A DNA stretch of 64,000 bases, from assembly GCF_035987325.1 (NCBI RefSeq), contig NZ_CP108488.1, positions 7,750,001 through 7,814,000 of the forward strand, written 5' to 3'. This DNA is from Streptomyces sp. NBC_01244. Its GTDB lineage: Bacteria > Actinomycetota > Actinomycetes > Streptomycetales > Streptomycetaceae. Both the position numbers and the translations under genes were made by a program. Of the stretch, positions 8,590-16,908 are shown piece after piece (the stretch's first letter is position 1; the number at the start of each line of letters is the position of its first letter). The notes below the pieces were generated by a model. It had not been told where the DNA came from and did no database searches. It worked only from the letters and a program-made list of their open reading frames with translations.

Positions 8590-9617
8590 GAGAAGGCGGA
8601 GGCACGGTACGCGTTGCGGATCTCGGTGAGGGGTTCGCGGTCTCGGTTGAAGCGGAGCTTGTTGGTGAGGAGGACGGCCCAACGGCCCTGGGTTGGGCTG
8701 ATCCACATGCCGGTGCCGGTGAAGCCGTAGTGGACCCAGATGTCCTCGGTGGGGTCGGTGCCGGGGGCGGGGTGCCAGAAGAGGCCGCGGGCGGGGGTGA
8801 GGTCGCCAGTTTGGACGCGGAGGGACTCCTTGATCCAGGCCGGACCGAAGGCGGCTTGGGTGGGGGCGAGCATGTGGCGGAGGAAGCGGGTTAGGTCGTC
8901 GAGGACCGAGAAGGTGCCGGCGATACCGCAGACGCCGTCGAGGAGGCGGGCGGAGAAGTCGTGGGCGGTGCCCTTGAGGTGGGTGTCGGTGGTCTCGTCG
9001 TACTCGGTGGGGGCGCAGCGGGCCGCCTCGGCGTCGGGAAGGGGGCCGAAGCGGGTCTGCGTCATGCCCAGGGGGCGCCAGATGCGGTCGGTGGCGAGTT
9101 GGTCCAGGGTCTGGCCGGAGAGGTGTTCGGCGAGGTAGCCGAGGACGAGGGCGGCTCGGTCGGTGTACTCGACGGCTTCGCCGGGCGGGTGGTGGAGGGC
9201 CTCGTGGAGGACGCCGTCGCGGATGTCCTGGGGGTCGGTGCCGTAGAGGTTCTTCAGGTTGGCGCGCAGCGGCAGGCCGGCGGTGTGCGTGAGTAGGTGG
9301 TGGGCCGTGGCCCGGGCTAGGGGGTGGCCTGCGACTTCGTCCCAGAGGGTTCCCAGCGGAGTGTGTAGCTGGAGCTTGCCCTCTTCGACCAGGGTGCCGA
9401 TCGTGGACCAGACGGCGAGGATCTTGGTGAGGCTGGCCACGTCGAAGACGGTGTCCAGCCGCATGGGCTCGTTCGGGTGGTCGGGGTCGAGGAGGCCGAC
9501 GGCTCCGCTGGCCTCGATGCCGTCGGCGTTCCCGACCGCCCACACTGCGCCGGGGTAGACCTCGTCGCGTACGCCGGTCTGGAGGAGGTCTTCGATCCGG
9601 TCGGTGGGGTGGGTCAT
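8586..9617 (-). CDS. serine hydrolase, class C beta-lactamase/esterase fold
   Basis: 343 residues from ATG at 9617 with GGGAG just upstream. The SxxK motif is S62-L-T-K65 in VASLTK; a Tyr motif appears as EYTDRA where YxN is usual; and HYGFTGTGMW near the C terminus occupies the KTG-box position. These are the serine, tyrosine and third active-site elements of the penicillin-binding-protein/EstB family. No signal peptide is evident, so it is probably cytoplasmic and may hydrolyse an ester or peptide rather than a beta-lactam. It lies 87 nt after the glycosyltransferase gene in the same direction and is probably the last gene of that leftward operon. Confidence 0.8.
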   Translation of the reverse strand: MTHPTDRIEDLLQTGVRDEVYPGAVWAVGNADGIEASGAVGLLDPDHPNEPMRLDTVFDVASLTKILAVWSTIGTLVEEGKLQLHTPLGTLWDEVAGHPLARATAHHLLTHTAGLPLRANLKNLYGTDPQDIRDGVLHEALHHPPGEAVEYTDRAALVLGYLAEHLSGQTLDQLATDRIWRPLGMTQTRFGPLPDAEAARCAPTEYDETTDTHLKGTAHDFSARLLDGVCGIAGTFSVLDDLTRFLRHMLAPTQAAFGPAWIKESLRVQTGDLTPARGLFWHPAPGTDPTEDIWVHYGFTGTGMWISPTQGRWAVLLTNKLRFNRDREPLTEIRNAYRASAFS

Positions 9618-9704
9618 GGTCTCCCGATCGTCGTGGGCCGCGGGTGGTCCGCTGGCCAGGTTAGTGATGCGGTCGGGGTGGTGTCGGCTGCGCCACGGGT
9701 GGTG

Positions 9705-10802
9705 TCAGGCAAGCCGCCGGCCGAGGTCGGTGATGGCCGTGGCGGTGGCACTGAGGGGGAAGCGGGCGGCGTTGGTGCGGCCGGATGCCCGGAGCATCTC
9801 CAGGAGGCCGGGGGTGGTGCGCAGGCGGTGGAGGTCGTGGGCGGCGGTGGTGGGGTTGGTGAAGTCGGTGGCCAGGCCGGTGCCGGAGAGGGCTTCGCTG
9901 AGTCCGGGGACGGGTTGGTAGAGGACGGGGAGTCCGCAGGCCTGGGCTTCGAGGGCGACGAGGCCCATGGCCTCCAGGGTGGTGGAGGGCACGGCGAGCA
10001 CGTCGTGGTCGGCGAAGGTCTTCCAGAGTTGAGAGCGGCGGAACCAGCCGAGGTAGCGGACGTGGACGCCGAGCTGGCGGATGACCGGGGCGAGGTCGAG
10101 GAACTGGGCGCGCGGAGCGGCGATGCTCAGCTCGACCGAGCGTGTGGCCGCGACGGCTTGGAGGAGGGGTTCGAGGCCCTTCTCGGAACTGAGGCGGCCT
10201 GCGAAGAGGATCCGCAGGTGGCTGGTGGGACGTCGGGCGGGCCGGGGCGGTGGGCTGGTCAGGAGGCGGTTGGGGATGCCCCAGGGGATCTTCTCGATCT
10301 TGCGCCTGTCCGTCTTGGGGGCGAGCTTGAGCAGGCGGTCGGCCATGGCGCCGGTGGGGACGACGATCGCGTCGGCAGCGGAGGCGGTCTCGCGGAGAAC
10401 GCGCAGCTGCGTGGTGTGGTTCTCGGCGTGAAGGAGGTCGGTGCCGTGGACGAAGGCGATCCGGGGGTGGGCGGGTAGGGCCCGCAGGAGGGCGGGGGTG
10501 GCGCCGAAGGCCAGGTGGTGCAGGTGCAGCACGCTGATCTGGCGCGGGTCGATGGCGGCCGTCATGGCGAGGCGCAGGTTGGTGACGTACCGGCTGAAGG
10601 CGTGACCGTCGAGGCATTTGCCGGCGGCGTGCAGCAGGTCGATGCCGGCTGGGGTGCGGGATCGGGGGCCGTCGGGGGCGAGCATGAAGGCGCGGGCGGG
10701 GATTGCGGGCTGGGTGCCGGCGTAGAGGTCGAGGAACAGTTCGACGCTTCCGCCGGGACTGGGGAACGGCAGGTCGAGGGCGGTGGCGACGACGCGGTTC
10801 AC
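9705..10802 (-). CDS. GT4-type glycosyltransferase
   Basis: 365 residues, GTG start overlapping the previous stop (GTGA). The C-terminal Rossmann half has FAGRLSSEKGLEPLLQAV and the E-x7-E element in STTLEAMGLVALEAQACGLP, which bind the nucleotide-sugar donor in GT4 enzymes. The N-terminal half carries HLHHLAFGATP and an FVHGTDL turn typical of the acceptor domain. It is predicted to move a sugar from an NDP donor to an unknown acceptor in the cytoplasm. Translational coupling to dCTP-deaminase-fold and MurA-like genes suggests a nucleotide-sugar or nucleoside-like substrate. The family is confident, the substrate unknown. Confidence 0.85.
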   Translation of the reverse strand: MNRVVATALDLPFPSPGGSVELFLDLYAGTQPAIPARAFMLAPDGPRSRTPAGIDLLHAAGKCLDGHAFSRYVTNLRLAMTAAIDPRQISVLHLHHLAFGATPALLRALPAHPRIAFVHGTDLLHAENHTTQLRVLRETASAADAIVVPTGAMADRLLKLAPKTDRRKIEKIPWGIPNRLLTSPPPRPARRPTSHLRILFAGRLSSEKGLEPLLQAVAATRSVELSIAAPRAQFLDLAPVIRQLGVHVRYLGWFRRSQLWKTFADHDVLAVPSTTLEAMGLVALEAQACGLPVLYQPVPGLSEALSGTGLATDFTNPTTAAHDLHRLRTTPGLLEMLRASGRTNAARFPLSATATAITDLGRRLA

Positions 10803-11335
10803 CGGCGACCTCCGGGGTTCTCTTCGTAGAGGCGGGACGTCTCGATGCCCTCGCTGGTGCGGTACTTGAGGCCGTGCTGCTGGTAGCTGGCGGGGGAGCC
10901 GTGGGTGCGGAGGAAGACGAGCTTGCCGAAGGTCATGCCGGGCCGGACGCGTACGGGGCGGGTGGCTCGGATCTCCAAGGTCCAGCGGATCGCGTGGCCT
11001 TGGTGCCCGAGCGGCGCGGAGACGTGGACCCAGATGCCGAGAGATCCGGTGGTCCGGTCGCCGTTGAGGAGCTGGGCGTACGTCTCGGAGCCGGTCCGCT
11101 CCAGGGTGTGGCCGAGGTAGAGGTGGCCCGGCGCCAGGACGTAGCCGTGGTCGGGGAGGGTGAGCTCGGAGAAGGCGGTGGGACTGGCGGCGTCGAGGTC
11201 GCCCTCGCAGACGCGGAGCGTGCTGCCCAGGCGCCAGTCGTACGCGTTGGGGGACAGGCGGTCCGGGTCGTACGGGTCGATGGTGATGCGGCCCGCCTCG
11301 CGGGCGGCGGCTATGGCTGGTCCGGTGAGGATCAC
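10799..11335 (-). CDS. dCTP deaminase/dUTPase-fold protein A (keeps Glu, lacks RSS-R)
   Basis: 178 residues, GTG start in a GTGA overlap. The fold signatures are clear: SPNAYDWRLGSTL, APGHLYLGHTLE and PVRVRPGM. The Glu expected as general base in dCTP deaminases (E138 in E. coli Dcd) is present as E121 in WTLEIR. The RSSxxR phosphate-binding motif is degraded to RTTGS, losing the Ser and the second Arg and one residue shorter. The adjacent paralog has the opposite pattern. Active sites of this fold form at subunit interfaces, so a mixed oligomer could rebuild a complete site; this is inference. Alternatively both are non-catalytic nucleotide binders. Confidence 0.8.
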   Translation of the reverse strand: MILTGPAIAAAREAGRITIDPYDPDRLSPNAYDWRLGSTLRVCEGDLDAASPTAFSELTLPDHGYVLAPGHLYLGHTLERTGSETYAQLLNGDRTTGSLGIWVHVSAPLGHQGHAIRWTLEIRATRPVRVRPGMTFGKLVFLRTHGSPASYQQHGLKYRTSEGIETSRLYEENPGGRR

Positions 11336-11868
11336 GAGGTCACCGTCGTGGCGTCGAGGTCACGCCAGTACGTGGACGGCTGGGGCCCGGAGGCCGCCTG
11401 GTACTTGCCCTCGTACAGGTCGATGGCGCCCTCGGAGACGAAGAACATGATCTGCGCGATCTTCATCCCGGCGTAGACGCGCACGGGGCGGGTCGGGGTG
11501 AGCATCAGCGTCCACTGGCCGTGGAAGCCGATGTCACCGATGGGCGCGGTGATCTCGACGAACAGCCCCAGTCGGCCGACGGAGGAGCGGCCGAAGAGCA
11601 GGGGGACGAAGAGGTCGGATCCCACCTCCTCCAGGGTGTGGCCGAGGTACAGCTCGCCGGGCTGCAGGACGTGGCCGTCGTCGCCGATCTCTGTGCGGCG
11701 GGTGGGGTTCGGCCGGTGGGCGTCGAGTACCTCGTTGGTGTAGGTGAGGAGGGTCCCGCCCAGGCGGACGTTGTAGCTGTTCGGGTTGACCTGGGTCGGC
11801 ATGAAGGGGGAGATGCGCAGCCGTCCGTCCCTCGAGGCGGAGGCGATCTCGGGTCCGGTGAGGATCAC
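11332..11868 (-). CDS. dCTP deaminase/dUTPase-fold protein B (keeps RSS-R, lacks Glu)
   Basis: 178 residues, GTG start in a GTGA overlap, the same length as its downstream paralog and opening with the same MILTGP. Signatures are NPNSYNVRLGGTL, QPGELYLGHTLE and R94-S95-S96-V-G-R99, the canonical dCTP deaminase/dUTPase triphosphate motif (R110, S111 and R115 in E. coli Dcd). The catalytic-Glu position is Met122 in QWTLML, so alone it should not deaminate by the known mechanism. It probably works with protein A. Its place between a metallophosphoesterase and protein A in an overlapping operon supports a shared nucleotide substrate. Confidence 0.8.
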   Translation of the reverse strand: MILTGPEIASASRDGRLRISPFMPTQVNPNSYNVRLGGTLLTYTNEVLDAHRPNPTRRTEIGDDGHVLQPGELYLGHTLEEVGSDLFVPLLFGRSSVGRLGLFVEITAPIGDIGFHGQWTLMLTPTRPVRVYAGMKIAQIMFFVSEGAIDLYEGKYQAASGPQPSTYWRDLDATTVTS

Positions 11869-13085
11869 TGGTCGTCTCCGTTGGTCAGGATGCTCCGGAT
11901 CGCCGAGCCGAGGCTGAGGCCCGAGGGCTGGGCTCGGCTGCCGAGACAGGTGTCGGCGAGGTAGTCGGTGGTCAGCACGCTCGCCAGGCCGGCGGGAAGC
12001 GGATCGGGGGAGGCAATCACGGGTCCTGCCTGCTCGGTGAGGTGAGTGAGCAGGGCAGCGGGGTCGTCCCGGAAGGCCGGCGCAACCTGGGCCTCGACCA
12101 GGTTGTTGTCGAACGGCTCGATGGCCAGCAGATCTCCGGCGGTGAGGACTTCGCCGAGCAGCGTCGTGCGCACGGCGGTCTCGTTGAGGACGACGGCCTC
12201 GCTGCCCAGTCCGCTGCGCAGCCGGTCGGCCAGTTCGCGGAGCAGGGCGTGGCGGTCGAGCGGCTTGTTCCGATAGGGCGCGACGAGACGTCCCAGCGGC
12301 TCGGCCAGCTGTGCGTCGATGGAGGCGATCTGTTGACGGACGGAGGCCAACTCGGTCGGTAGGACGGATCCCGAGGTGTCGGGGAAACGGGCGGTCCGTC
12401 CGACCCAGCCTTCGGGGGAGCGCTCGGCGACCGCGTAGCCGACGGCGAGTTCCTGGCCCTTGAGCACGAGGGTCCTGCCGACCCGTTCGGGTCCGGTGTG
12501 TTCACTGTGGCAGTGGCCGGCGAAGACCACGTCGAGGAAGGGGCACGCCTCGGCGAGCTGGAGGTCCTGCTCGAAGCCGGAATGGCTGAGGAGGACGCAG
12601 GAGTCGACCTCGTGGTGGTGCGCGAGCATCAGTTCGCGCAGAGTCTGGACGGGGTCGGCGACGCGGTGGGCGGACCGCTGCCCGGCCGGGATCGAGTTGA
12701 ACGCCTGCAGGCCGATCACGGCCGTGACGGCCGTCCTTCGGCCCGCGATGTCCACGATGCGCAGACGTCGGAAGAGCGCGTTGCCGGTGGAGTCGTCGAC
12801 GACGTTGGCGCATACGGTCCGCTGGCGGAGGCCAGTCTCGAAGTAGTGCGGCCAGCCGTGGTTTCCGGGAGCGACGACGTCGTACAGGGCGAGCAGAATG
12901 TCCCGTTCGAGCGCGCCCCGGCCGAGGCGGTAGTACCCGGTGCCCTCGAAGAAATCGCCGCAGTCCACCAGCAGGCTGTCCGTGCGTGCCCGGTGGAGGT
13001 GCCCGAGCAGCGGGCCGTTGGCGCCGAGGGCGGAGTGGACGTCGGTGGTGGCCATGATTTGTCGTAGGGAACGGGCCGTGGTCAT
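11865..13085 (-). CDS. metallophosphoesterase, 5'-nucleotidase-like
   Basis: 406 residues from ATG at 13085, overlapping the MurA-like stop by ATGA, and ending in a GTGA overlap with the next gene. The calcineurin-like metal motifs appear in order: TDVH (residues 14-17), GDFFEG (near 41), APGNHGW, LLSHSGFEQD and FAGHCHSEH. This is the UshA/CpdB-type N-terminal phosphoesterase domain. The C-terminal part (LNETAVRTTLLGEVLTAGDL, then AIEPFDNNLV) matches the 5'-nucleotidase C-terminal substrate domain. There is no signal peptide, unlike periplasmic UshA, so it likely acts in the cytoplasm on a nucleotide or NDP-sugar made by the pathway. Confidence 0.8.
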   Translation of the reverse strand: MTTARSLRQIMATTDVHSALGANGPLLGHLHRARTDSLLVDCGDFFEGTGYYRLGRGALERDILLALYDVVAPGNHGWPHYFETGLRQRTVCANVVDDSTGNALFRRLRIVDIAGRRTAVTAVIGLQAFNSIPAGQRSAHRVADPVQTLRELMLAHHHEVDSCVLLSHSGFEQDLQLAEACPFLDVVFAGHCHSEHTGPERVGRTLVLKGQELAVGYAVAERSPEGWVGRTARFPDTSGSVLPTELASVRQQIASIDAQLAEPLGRLVAPYRNKPLDRHALLRELADRLRSGLGSEAVVLNETAVRTTLLGEVLTAGDLLAIEPFDNNLVEAQVAPAFRDDPAALLTHLTEQAGPVIASPDPLPAGLASVLTTDYLADTCLGSRAQPSGLSLGSAIRSILTNGDDQ

Positions 13086-14401
13086 GGTGCGACCTCGCAG
13101 ATGTCGGCGCCGAGGTGGAGGAGCTTGCCGGGCAGGTCGGCGTGGCCGCGGCGGAGCTGGTCGACTCCGCCGAGGGTGGTGATTCCGCGGGCGGTCAGCG
13201 CGGCCACCATGAGCGCGGAGCCGGTGCGGATGTCGGTGGCCTCTACCCCGGCTCCGGTGAGGCGTTGCGGGCCGGTCAGTCGGCATTCGGTGGGGGAGAG
13301 CTCCTCGATCTTCGCGCCGAGCCGGGCCAGCTGGGGCAGCAGGTTCCCGTGGCGGCCGGGGTTGATGGAGTCGGCGAACAGGTGTGTGCCGGGCTGGCCG
13401 AGAGCCAGTGCCATCAGGGGAGGTTCGAAGTCGGCGTCCAGGCCGCCGGTGGCGAGCGTGGCGATGGCGCGAAGGGGACGGCCCGTCGGCCGGACGGCGC
13501 TCCCGTCGACCAGGAGGACGTCCTCCCGTACCGCGGTGGGGATGCCCAGCCGTTGCAGGGCTGCCTGCAACGGCACCACATCCCGACCTTGGACGCCCTC
13601 GATGCGCACGCTCCCACCGGTGGCGGCGACGGCGCAGGCCAGGGTGCCTGCCTCGATCTTGTCGCCCGGAACGCGCCAAGCCGGCATCTCGGCCGGTGAA
13701 GCCGCTGCCGGGCTCAGGTCCAGGACCTGTTCGCCGGCTCGGGCCTCCCATCCCGCCGAGCGCAGGGCGTCCAGCACGGTGAGGACTTCCGGCGACAGGT
13801 TCGGCCGACCGAGGCGCAGCGCACGGCCCGCGACGACCGCACGCAGGACGGCGACGACCGTCGCACCGCGCGACCGGAATGGGAGCGCGTGGGAAACCGT
13901 TCCGGTCGCGGGTCGACCGGCCGCGACGTCATAGCCCTCGTCATGGACGGCGACACGGTCACCGAACGCCTCGTACACCTTGAAGTGCAGGTCCATGCCG
14001 CGCTCCCCGATCCGGCATCCCCCGGGCCAGGGCAGCCGGGCGTTCCCCTGCAGGGCGAGGAGCGCGGGCACCAGGTAGTACGACGCGCGGATGCGTGCGG
14101 CAGGGGCCAGGTCGGGTTCCGCGGGTACGACGTCAGGGGGCATGATCACCACGCTGTCGGGCCGTCCCACGGCCCGGGCGACGTGCCAGCCCGCCCCTTG
14201 GATCAAGGTGAGCATCCAGTGGACGTCGGCGCTGGCGGGGACGTTCTCCAGCTGGATGGTCCGGCGCACGGCTGCTGCGGCGGCCAGCAGCGGCAGGGCG
14301 GCGTTCTTGGAGCCGTCGACGCTGACCGAACCGGAGAGGGGACTCCCCGGACGTACGGCGATGACCTCCGCGCTCGTCGCAAGAGCTCGATGGGGTGCCA
14401 T
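13082..14401 (-). CDS. MurA-family enolpyruvyl transferase (second, non-housekeeping type)
   Basis: 439 residues, ATG start with AAGGAG 8 nt upstream. MurA landmarks are present: SVSVDGSKNAALPLLA with K32/N33, RIRASYYLVPALLA, the active-site Cys129 in WPGGCRIGERGMDLH (C115 of E. coli MurA), and a DADFEPP acidic turn at the catalytic-Asp position. The enzyme should transfer enolpyruvate from PEP to a hydroxyl. Housekeeping MurA uses UDP-GlcNAc; nucleoside-antibiotic pathways use MurA relatives (NikO/PolA) on UMP. The operon of deaminase-fold, phosphatase and glycosyltransferase genes argues for a specialised nucleotide acceptor rather than cell-wall synthesis. The exact acceptor is unknown. 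Confidence 0.8.
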   Translation of the reverse strand: MAPHRALATSAEVIAVRPGSPLSGSVSVDGSKNAALPLLAAAAAVRRTIQLENVPASADVHWMLTLIQGAGWHVARAVGRPDSVVIMPPDVVPAEPDLAPAARIRASYYLVPALLALQGNARLPWPGGCRIGERGMDLHFKVYEAFGDRVAVHDEGYDVAAGRPATGTVSHALPFRSRGATVVAVLRAVVAGRALRLGRPNLSPEVLTVLDALRSAGWEARAGEQVLDLSPAAASPAEMPAWRVPGDKIEAGTLACAVAATGGSVRIEGVQGRDVVPLQAALQRLGIPTAVREDVLLVDGSAVRPTGRPLRAIATLATGGLDADFEPPLMALALGQPGTHLFADSINPGRHGNLLPQLARLGAKIEELSPTECRLTGPQRLTGAGVEATDIRTGSALMVAALTARGITTLGGVDQLRRGHADLPGKLLHLGADICEVAP

Positions 14402-14405
14402 GCGT

Positions 14406-14846
14406 TCAACTCCTTTGCAAGGGAGGTTGCGTGATGGACGGCGTGACCGAGGTGGGTACGGACAGATCGAGCTCGGCCCAGCAGGACTTGCCGCCGGCGC
14501 TGTGGTCGACGCCGTGCCGGTCGGCGAGGGCGTCGATGATCAGCAGCCCGCGGCCGTCCTCGGCGTCCGTACGGGATGGGCGTGCGTGGGGGAGGACGGA
14601 ACTGCGGTCGCGGACCTCGAAGCGCAGCCGGCTCCCGAGCAGGCGAGCGGTTACGGAAGCAGCTTCGTTTCCCGTGTGCTGAACGGCGTTCGCCAGCAGT
14701 TCGCCGGCCACGACCTCTGCCACGCACATGCCGTCGGTGCCGATGGCCGAGCGCCAGCCCCTGATCTCGTTCATCACCTGGTGCCGGGCACGAGCGGCGC
14801 CCTCGGGCGTACTCGTGACGGTCAGCGTGACCTCGTGCACTTCCAT
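14406..14846 (-). CDS. HATPase-domain regulator (anti-sigma factor/RsbW-like)
   Basis: 146 residues from ATG at 14846, chosen because AGGAGG lies 7-8 nt upstream; an ATG 30 nt further out lacks a site. It has the GHKL N-box (ELLANAVQHTG) and a short G-box (DGRGLLIIDAL), and no dimerisation or sensor domain, as in the small serine-kinase/anti-sigma proteins abundant in Streptomyces. It ends 4 nt before the MurA-like gene, inside that gene's ribosome-binding region, so it heads the leftward operon. It probably controls expression or activity of the cassette through a partner not visible here. Confidence 0.8.
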   Translation of the reverse strand: MEVHEVTLTVTSTPEGAARARHQVMNEIRGWRSAIGTDGMCVAEVVAGELLANAVQHTGNEAASVTARLLGSRLRFEVRDRSSVLPHARPSRTDAEDGRGLLIIDALADRHGVDHSAGGKSCWAELDLSVPTSVTPSITQPPLQRS

Positions 14847-14932
14847 GAGCAGCCTCCTGGAGGGGTGCGGTTCCACCAGGCAAGCGGGTCAGGAGGCGGC
14901 TGCGCGATGTGCCGCGCAGTCCCTGCATCGTT

Positions 14933-14949
14933 CATGCACGTTGTGCATG
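14933..14949. promoter_or_regulatory. perfect palindrome between divergent operons, candidate operator
   Basis: CATGCAC-GTT-GTGCATG is a 7-bp perfect inverted repeat with a 3-nt spacer. It lies 86 nt upstream of the HATPase start and 64 nt upstream of the XRE start. The obvious candidate binder is the XRE protein encoded to its right, which would control both directions. Confidence 0.5.
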
Positions 14950-15013
14950 GCGGACAAGTTCCTTGCAGCTAGGCTCGGTTGAGCAGGCAGTATCGGTCTC
15001 GGCGGAAGGGGCC

Positions 15014-16300
15014 GTGGCGGAGATGGTCGACACGCAGGGCGAGGTGCACCGGATCGGTGAACTGATCCGCCGGGCTCGGGTCTTACAGGGCCGCTCACAA
15101 GCGGACGTGGCCGGCGAGCTGGGTTATCACCAGTCGAAGATCAGCCGACTGGAGGGCGGACGCGGAACGGACGACATCCGCGTCCTGCGCGACGTCGCCC
15201 GCATCCTGCGCATTCCCCCGGCCAGACTCGGTCTGGCGGAGGCCGCCCCGGAAGCCGATCCCCACGACCCGGAGACAGAAGAAATGCTGCGCCGCCGTAC
15301 CCTCCTTGCCGCCAGCGTCACCGCGCTCACAGCCTCGGTCGCGCCGACTGCTGCGCACCCCGCGCTCGTCCAGGCGCTCCTGCCGGGGATGCCGACGACT
15401 CCGACGGCGGAAGCACCGGAGTCCGGGCAACTGCGAAACCGGGCCACGGCCATCCGGCGCCTCTGGAGCACTTGCGACTACGCGGAGTTGGAGCGGACCC
15501 TTCCCGGCCTGATCGCCGATCTTCGCCACTGCATCGCCGACTCCCCGCATGCCGAGGAGCTTCCCCGCTTCCTGGCCACGGCCTACCAGACCTCGGCCAG
15601 CCTCCTGCTCAAGCAGGGAGACCCCGGCACGGCGTGGCTCGCCGTCGGGCGAGCGATGGCCGAGGCCGAACGCTCAGGTGATCCGCTCGTCCTCGCCGCC
15701 AGCGTTCGCCTCCACGCGCACGTCCTGGTACGCGAACAGCACGCCGGCCAGGCCGTCACACTGATCAAGCACACAGCTTCACAACTCGCCGGTGCGTACG
15801 ACCGGCAGCCCCACCACCACCTCTCCGTGCTCGGGTTGCTGCTACTGCGCGGAGTCACGGCTGCCAGCAGAGCCGGGGACCGCGCCGCCACCGCAGAGTT
15901 CCTGGCCGAGGCCAAGGAGGTGGCGAAGTACGTCGCCCTGGACCACCCCGACGCCTGGGCCAACTTCAGCCCCACCAACGTGGCCCTCCACGAGGTCAGC
16001 GCGGCCGTGTCCTTCGGCGACGCGGGCGTCGCCATCGACATCGCCCGTCCGCTCATGCGCCGCCACATCCCGGTTCCCGAGCGCCGAGCCGCCCTATGGG
16101 TGGAAGCCGCCCGTGCCTACGCACAGCAGGGCCGCCTCGCCGACGGCTACCAGGCGCTGCGGATCGCGGAGACCTGCGCAGCTCAGGACGTACGACGCCC
16201 AGCCGTCCGGGACCTGGTCGCCGACATGGCAGCGCGCGACCGTCGGCGTACGCTGCCAGAGCTCCACCACTTCAGCCGCCGACTGGGAGTACCCGCGTGA
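15014..16300 (+). CDS. XRE-family regulator with large TPR-like C-terminal domain
   Basis: About 428 residues. The helix-turn-helix spans roughly residues 12-66 (IGELIRRARVLQGRSQADVA, then ELGYHQSKISRLEGGRG). A linker with MLRRRTLL and an Ala-rich stretch follows, then a long helical region with TPR-like repeats, e.g. LATAYQTSASLLLKQGDPGT and WVEAARAYAQQGRLADGYQA. This is a common Streptomyces regulator design in which the helical part senses a ligand or peptide. The start is uncertain: GTG 15014 (GGAAGGGG just upstream), ATG 15023, or earlier in-frame codons. Its stop overlaps the flavoprotein start (GTGA), so the pair is co-translated. Confidence 0.8.
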   Translation: MAEMVDTQGEVHRIGELIRRARVLQGRSQADVAGELGYHQSKISRLEGGRGTDDIRVLRDVARILRIPPARLGLAEAAPEADPHDPETEEMLRRRTLLAASVTALTASVAPTAAHPALVQALLPGMPTTPTAEAPESGQLRNRATAIRRLWSTCDYAELERTLPGLIADLRHCIADSPHAEELPRFLATAYQTSASLLLKQGDPGTAWLAVGRAMAEAERSGDPLVLAASVRLHAHVLVREQHAGQAVTLIKHTASQLAGAYDRQPHHHLSVLGLLLLRGVTAASRAGDRAATAEFLAEAKEVAKYVALDHPDAWANFSPTNVALHEVSAAVSFGDAGVAIDIARPLMRRHIPVPERRAALWVEAARAYAQQGRLADGYQALRIAETCAAQDVRRPAVRDLVADMAARDRRRTLPELHHFSRRLGVPA

Positions 16301-16851
16301 CCGAGCCGCAGCCCAAGCCCTTCCTGTACGTCGTCGTCTGCGCGGCCGGGATCGCGGGCGACGTCGGCAAGCTCATCGACGCCGCGCACGAGCGGAGCTG
16401 GGACGTCGGCGTCGTCGCCACCCCGCAGGGGCTTCCCTTCCTCGACGTCTCCGCGATCGAAGAGCGGACCGATAACCCGGTGCGGTCCGCCTGGCGTGCG
16501 ACCGGCGACGCACGGTCCTTCCCACCCGCCGATGCGATCGCCGTAGCCCCGGCCACCTTCAACACGGTCAACAAGTGGGCGGCCGGCTTCGCGGACAACC
16601 TCGCCCTCGGCATCCTCTGCGAGGCTCCCGGCATGGGCATTCCCACCGTCGTCCTGCCCTACGTGAACACCGCGCTCGCCGCCCACCGCGCGTACCGGCG
16701 CAGCCTCGCCGAGCTGCGCGAGATGGGTGTTCTGGTCGGCAGCTACGAGCCGCACCGCCCGAAGTCCGGCGGCGGCGCCGACCGCTTCCGCTGGGAGGAA
16801 GCCGTTGACCTCCTGGCTCCGTTGCTGCCGGCAGGGGCCGCCCACCACTGA
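16297..16851 (+). CDS. flavoprotein, HFCD/phosphopantothenoylcysteine decarboxylase-like
   Basis: 184 residues, GTG start overlapping the XRE stop. It opens with a Rossmann strand and Gly turn (YVVVCAAGIAGDVGKLIDAA) and contains APATFNTVNKWAAGFADNLA, the FMN-binding PASANT-like signature of the HFCD family (PPCDC, EpiD, Dfp, UbiX relatives). Such enzymes decarboxylate cysteine-derived or aromatic substrates, but many actinobacterial stand-alone copies have unknown substrates. A decayed paralog lies at about 854-1078. Coupling to an XRE regulator and divergence from the MurA/Dcd operon suggest one cassette. The family is confident, the reaction unknown. Confidence 0.85.
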   Translation: MTEPQPKPFLYVVVCAAGIAGDVGKLIDAAHERSWDVGVVATPQGLPFLDVSAIEERTDNPVRSAWRATGDARSFPPADAIAVAPATFNTVNKWAAGFADNLALGILCEAPGMGIPTVVLPYVNTALAAHRAYRRSLAELREMGVLVGSYEPHRPKSGGGADRFRWEEAVDLLAPLLPAGAAHH

Positions 16852-16908
16852 TTTTGCGACTGCCAGTGGGTAAGGCCTGCCGGCCTTTCACATCGCGAAT
16901 GCCTGCGA

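Noticed and set aside
10799..11868. Calling the pair an anti-phage dCTP deaminase defence gene
   Set aside because: Known defence dCTP deaminases are single larger proteins with a complete active site; here both copies are short, damaged and tied to a biosynthesis-like operon.
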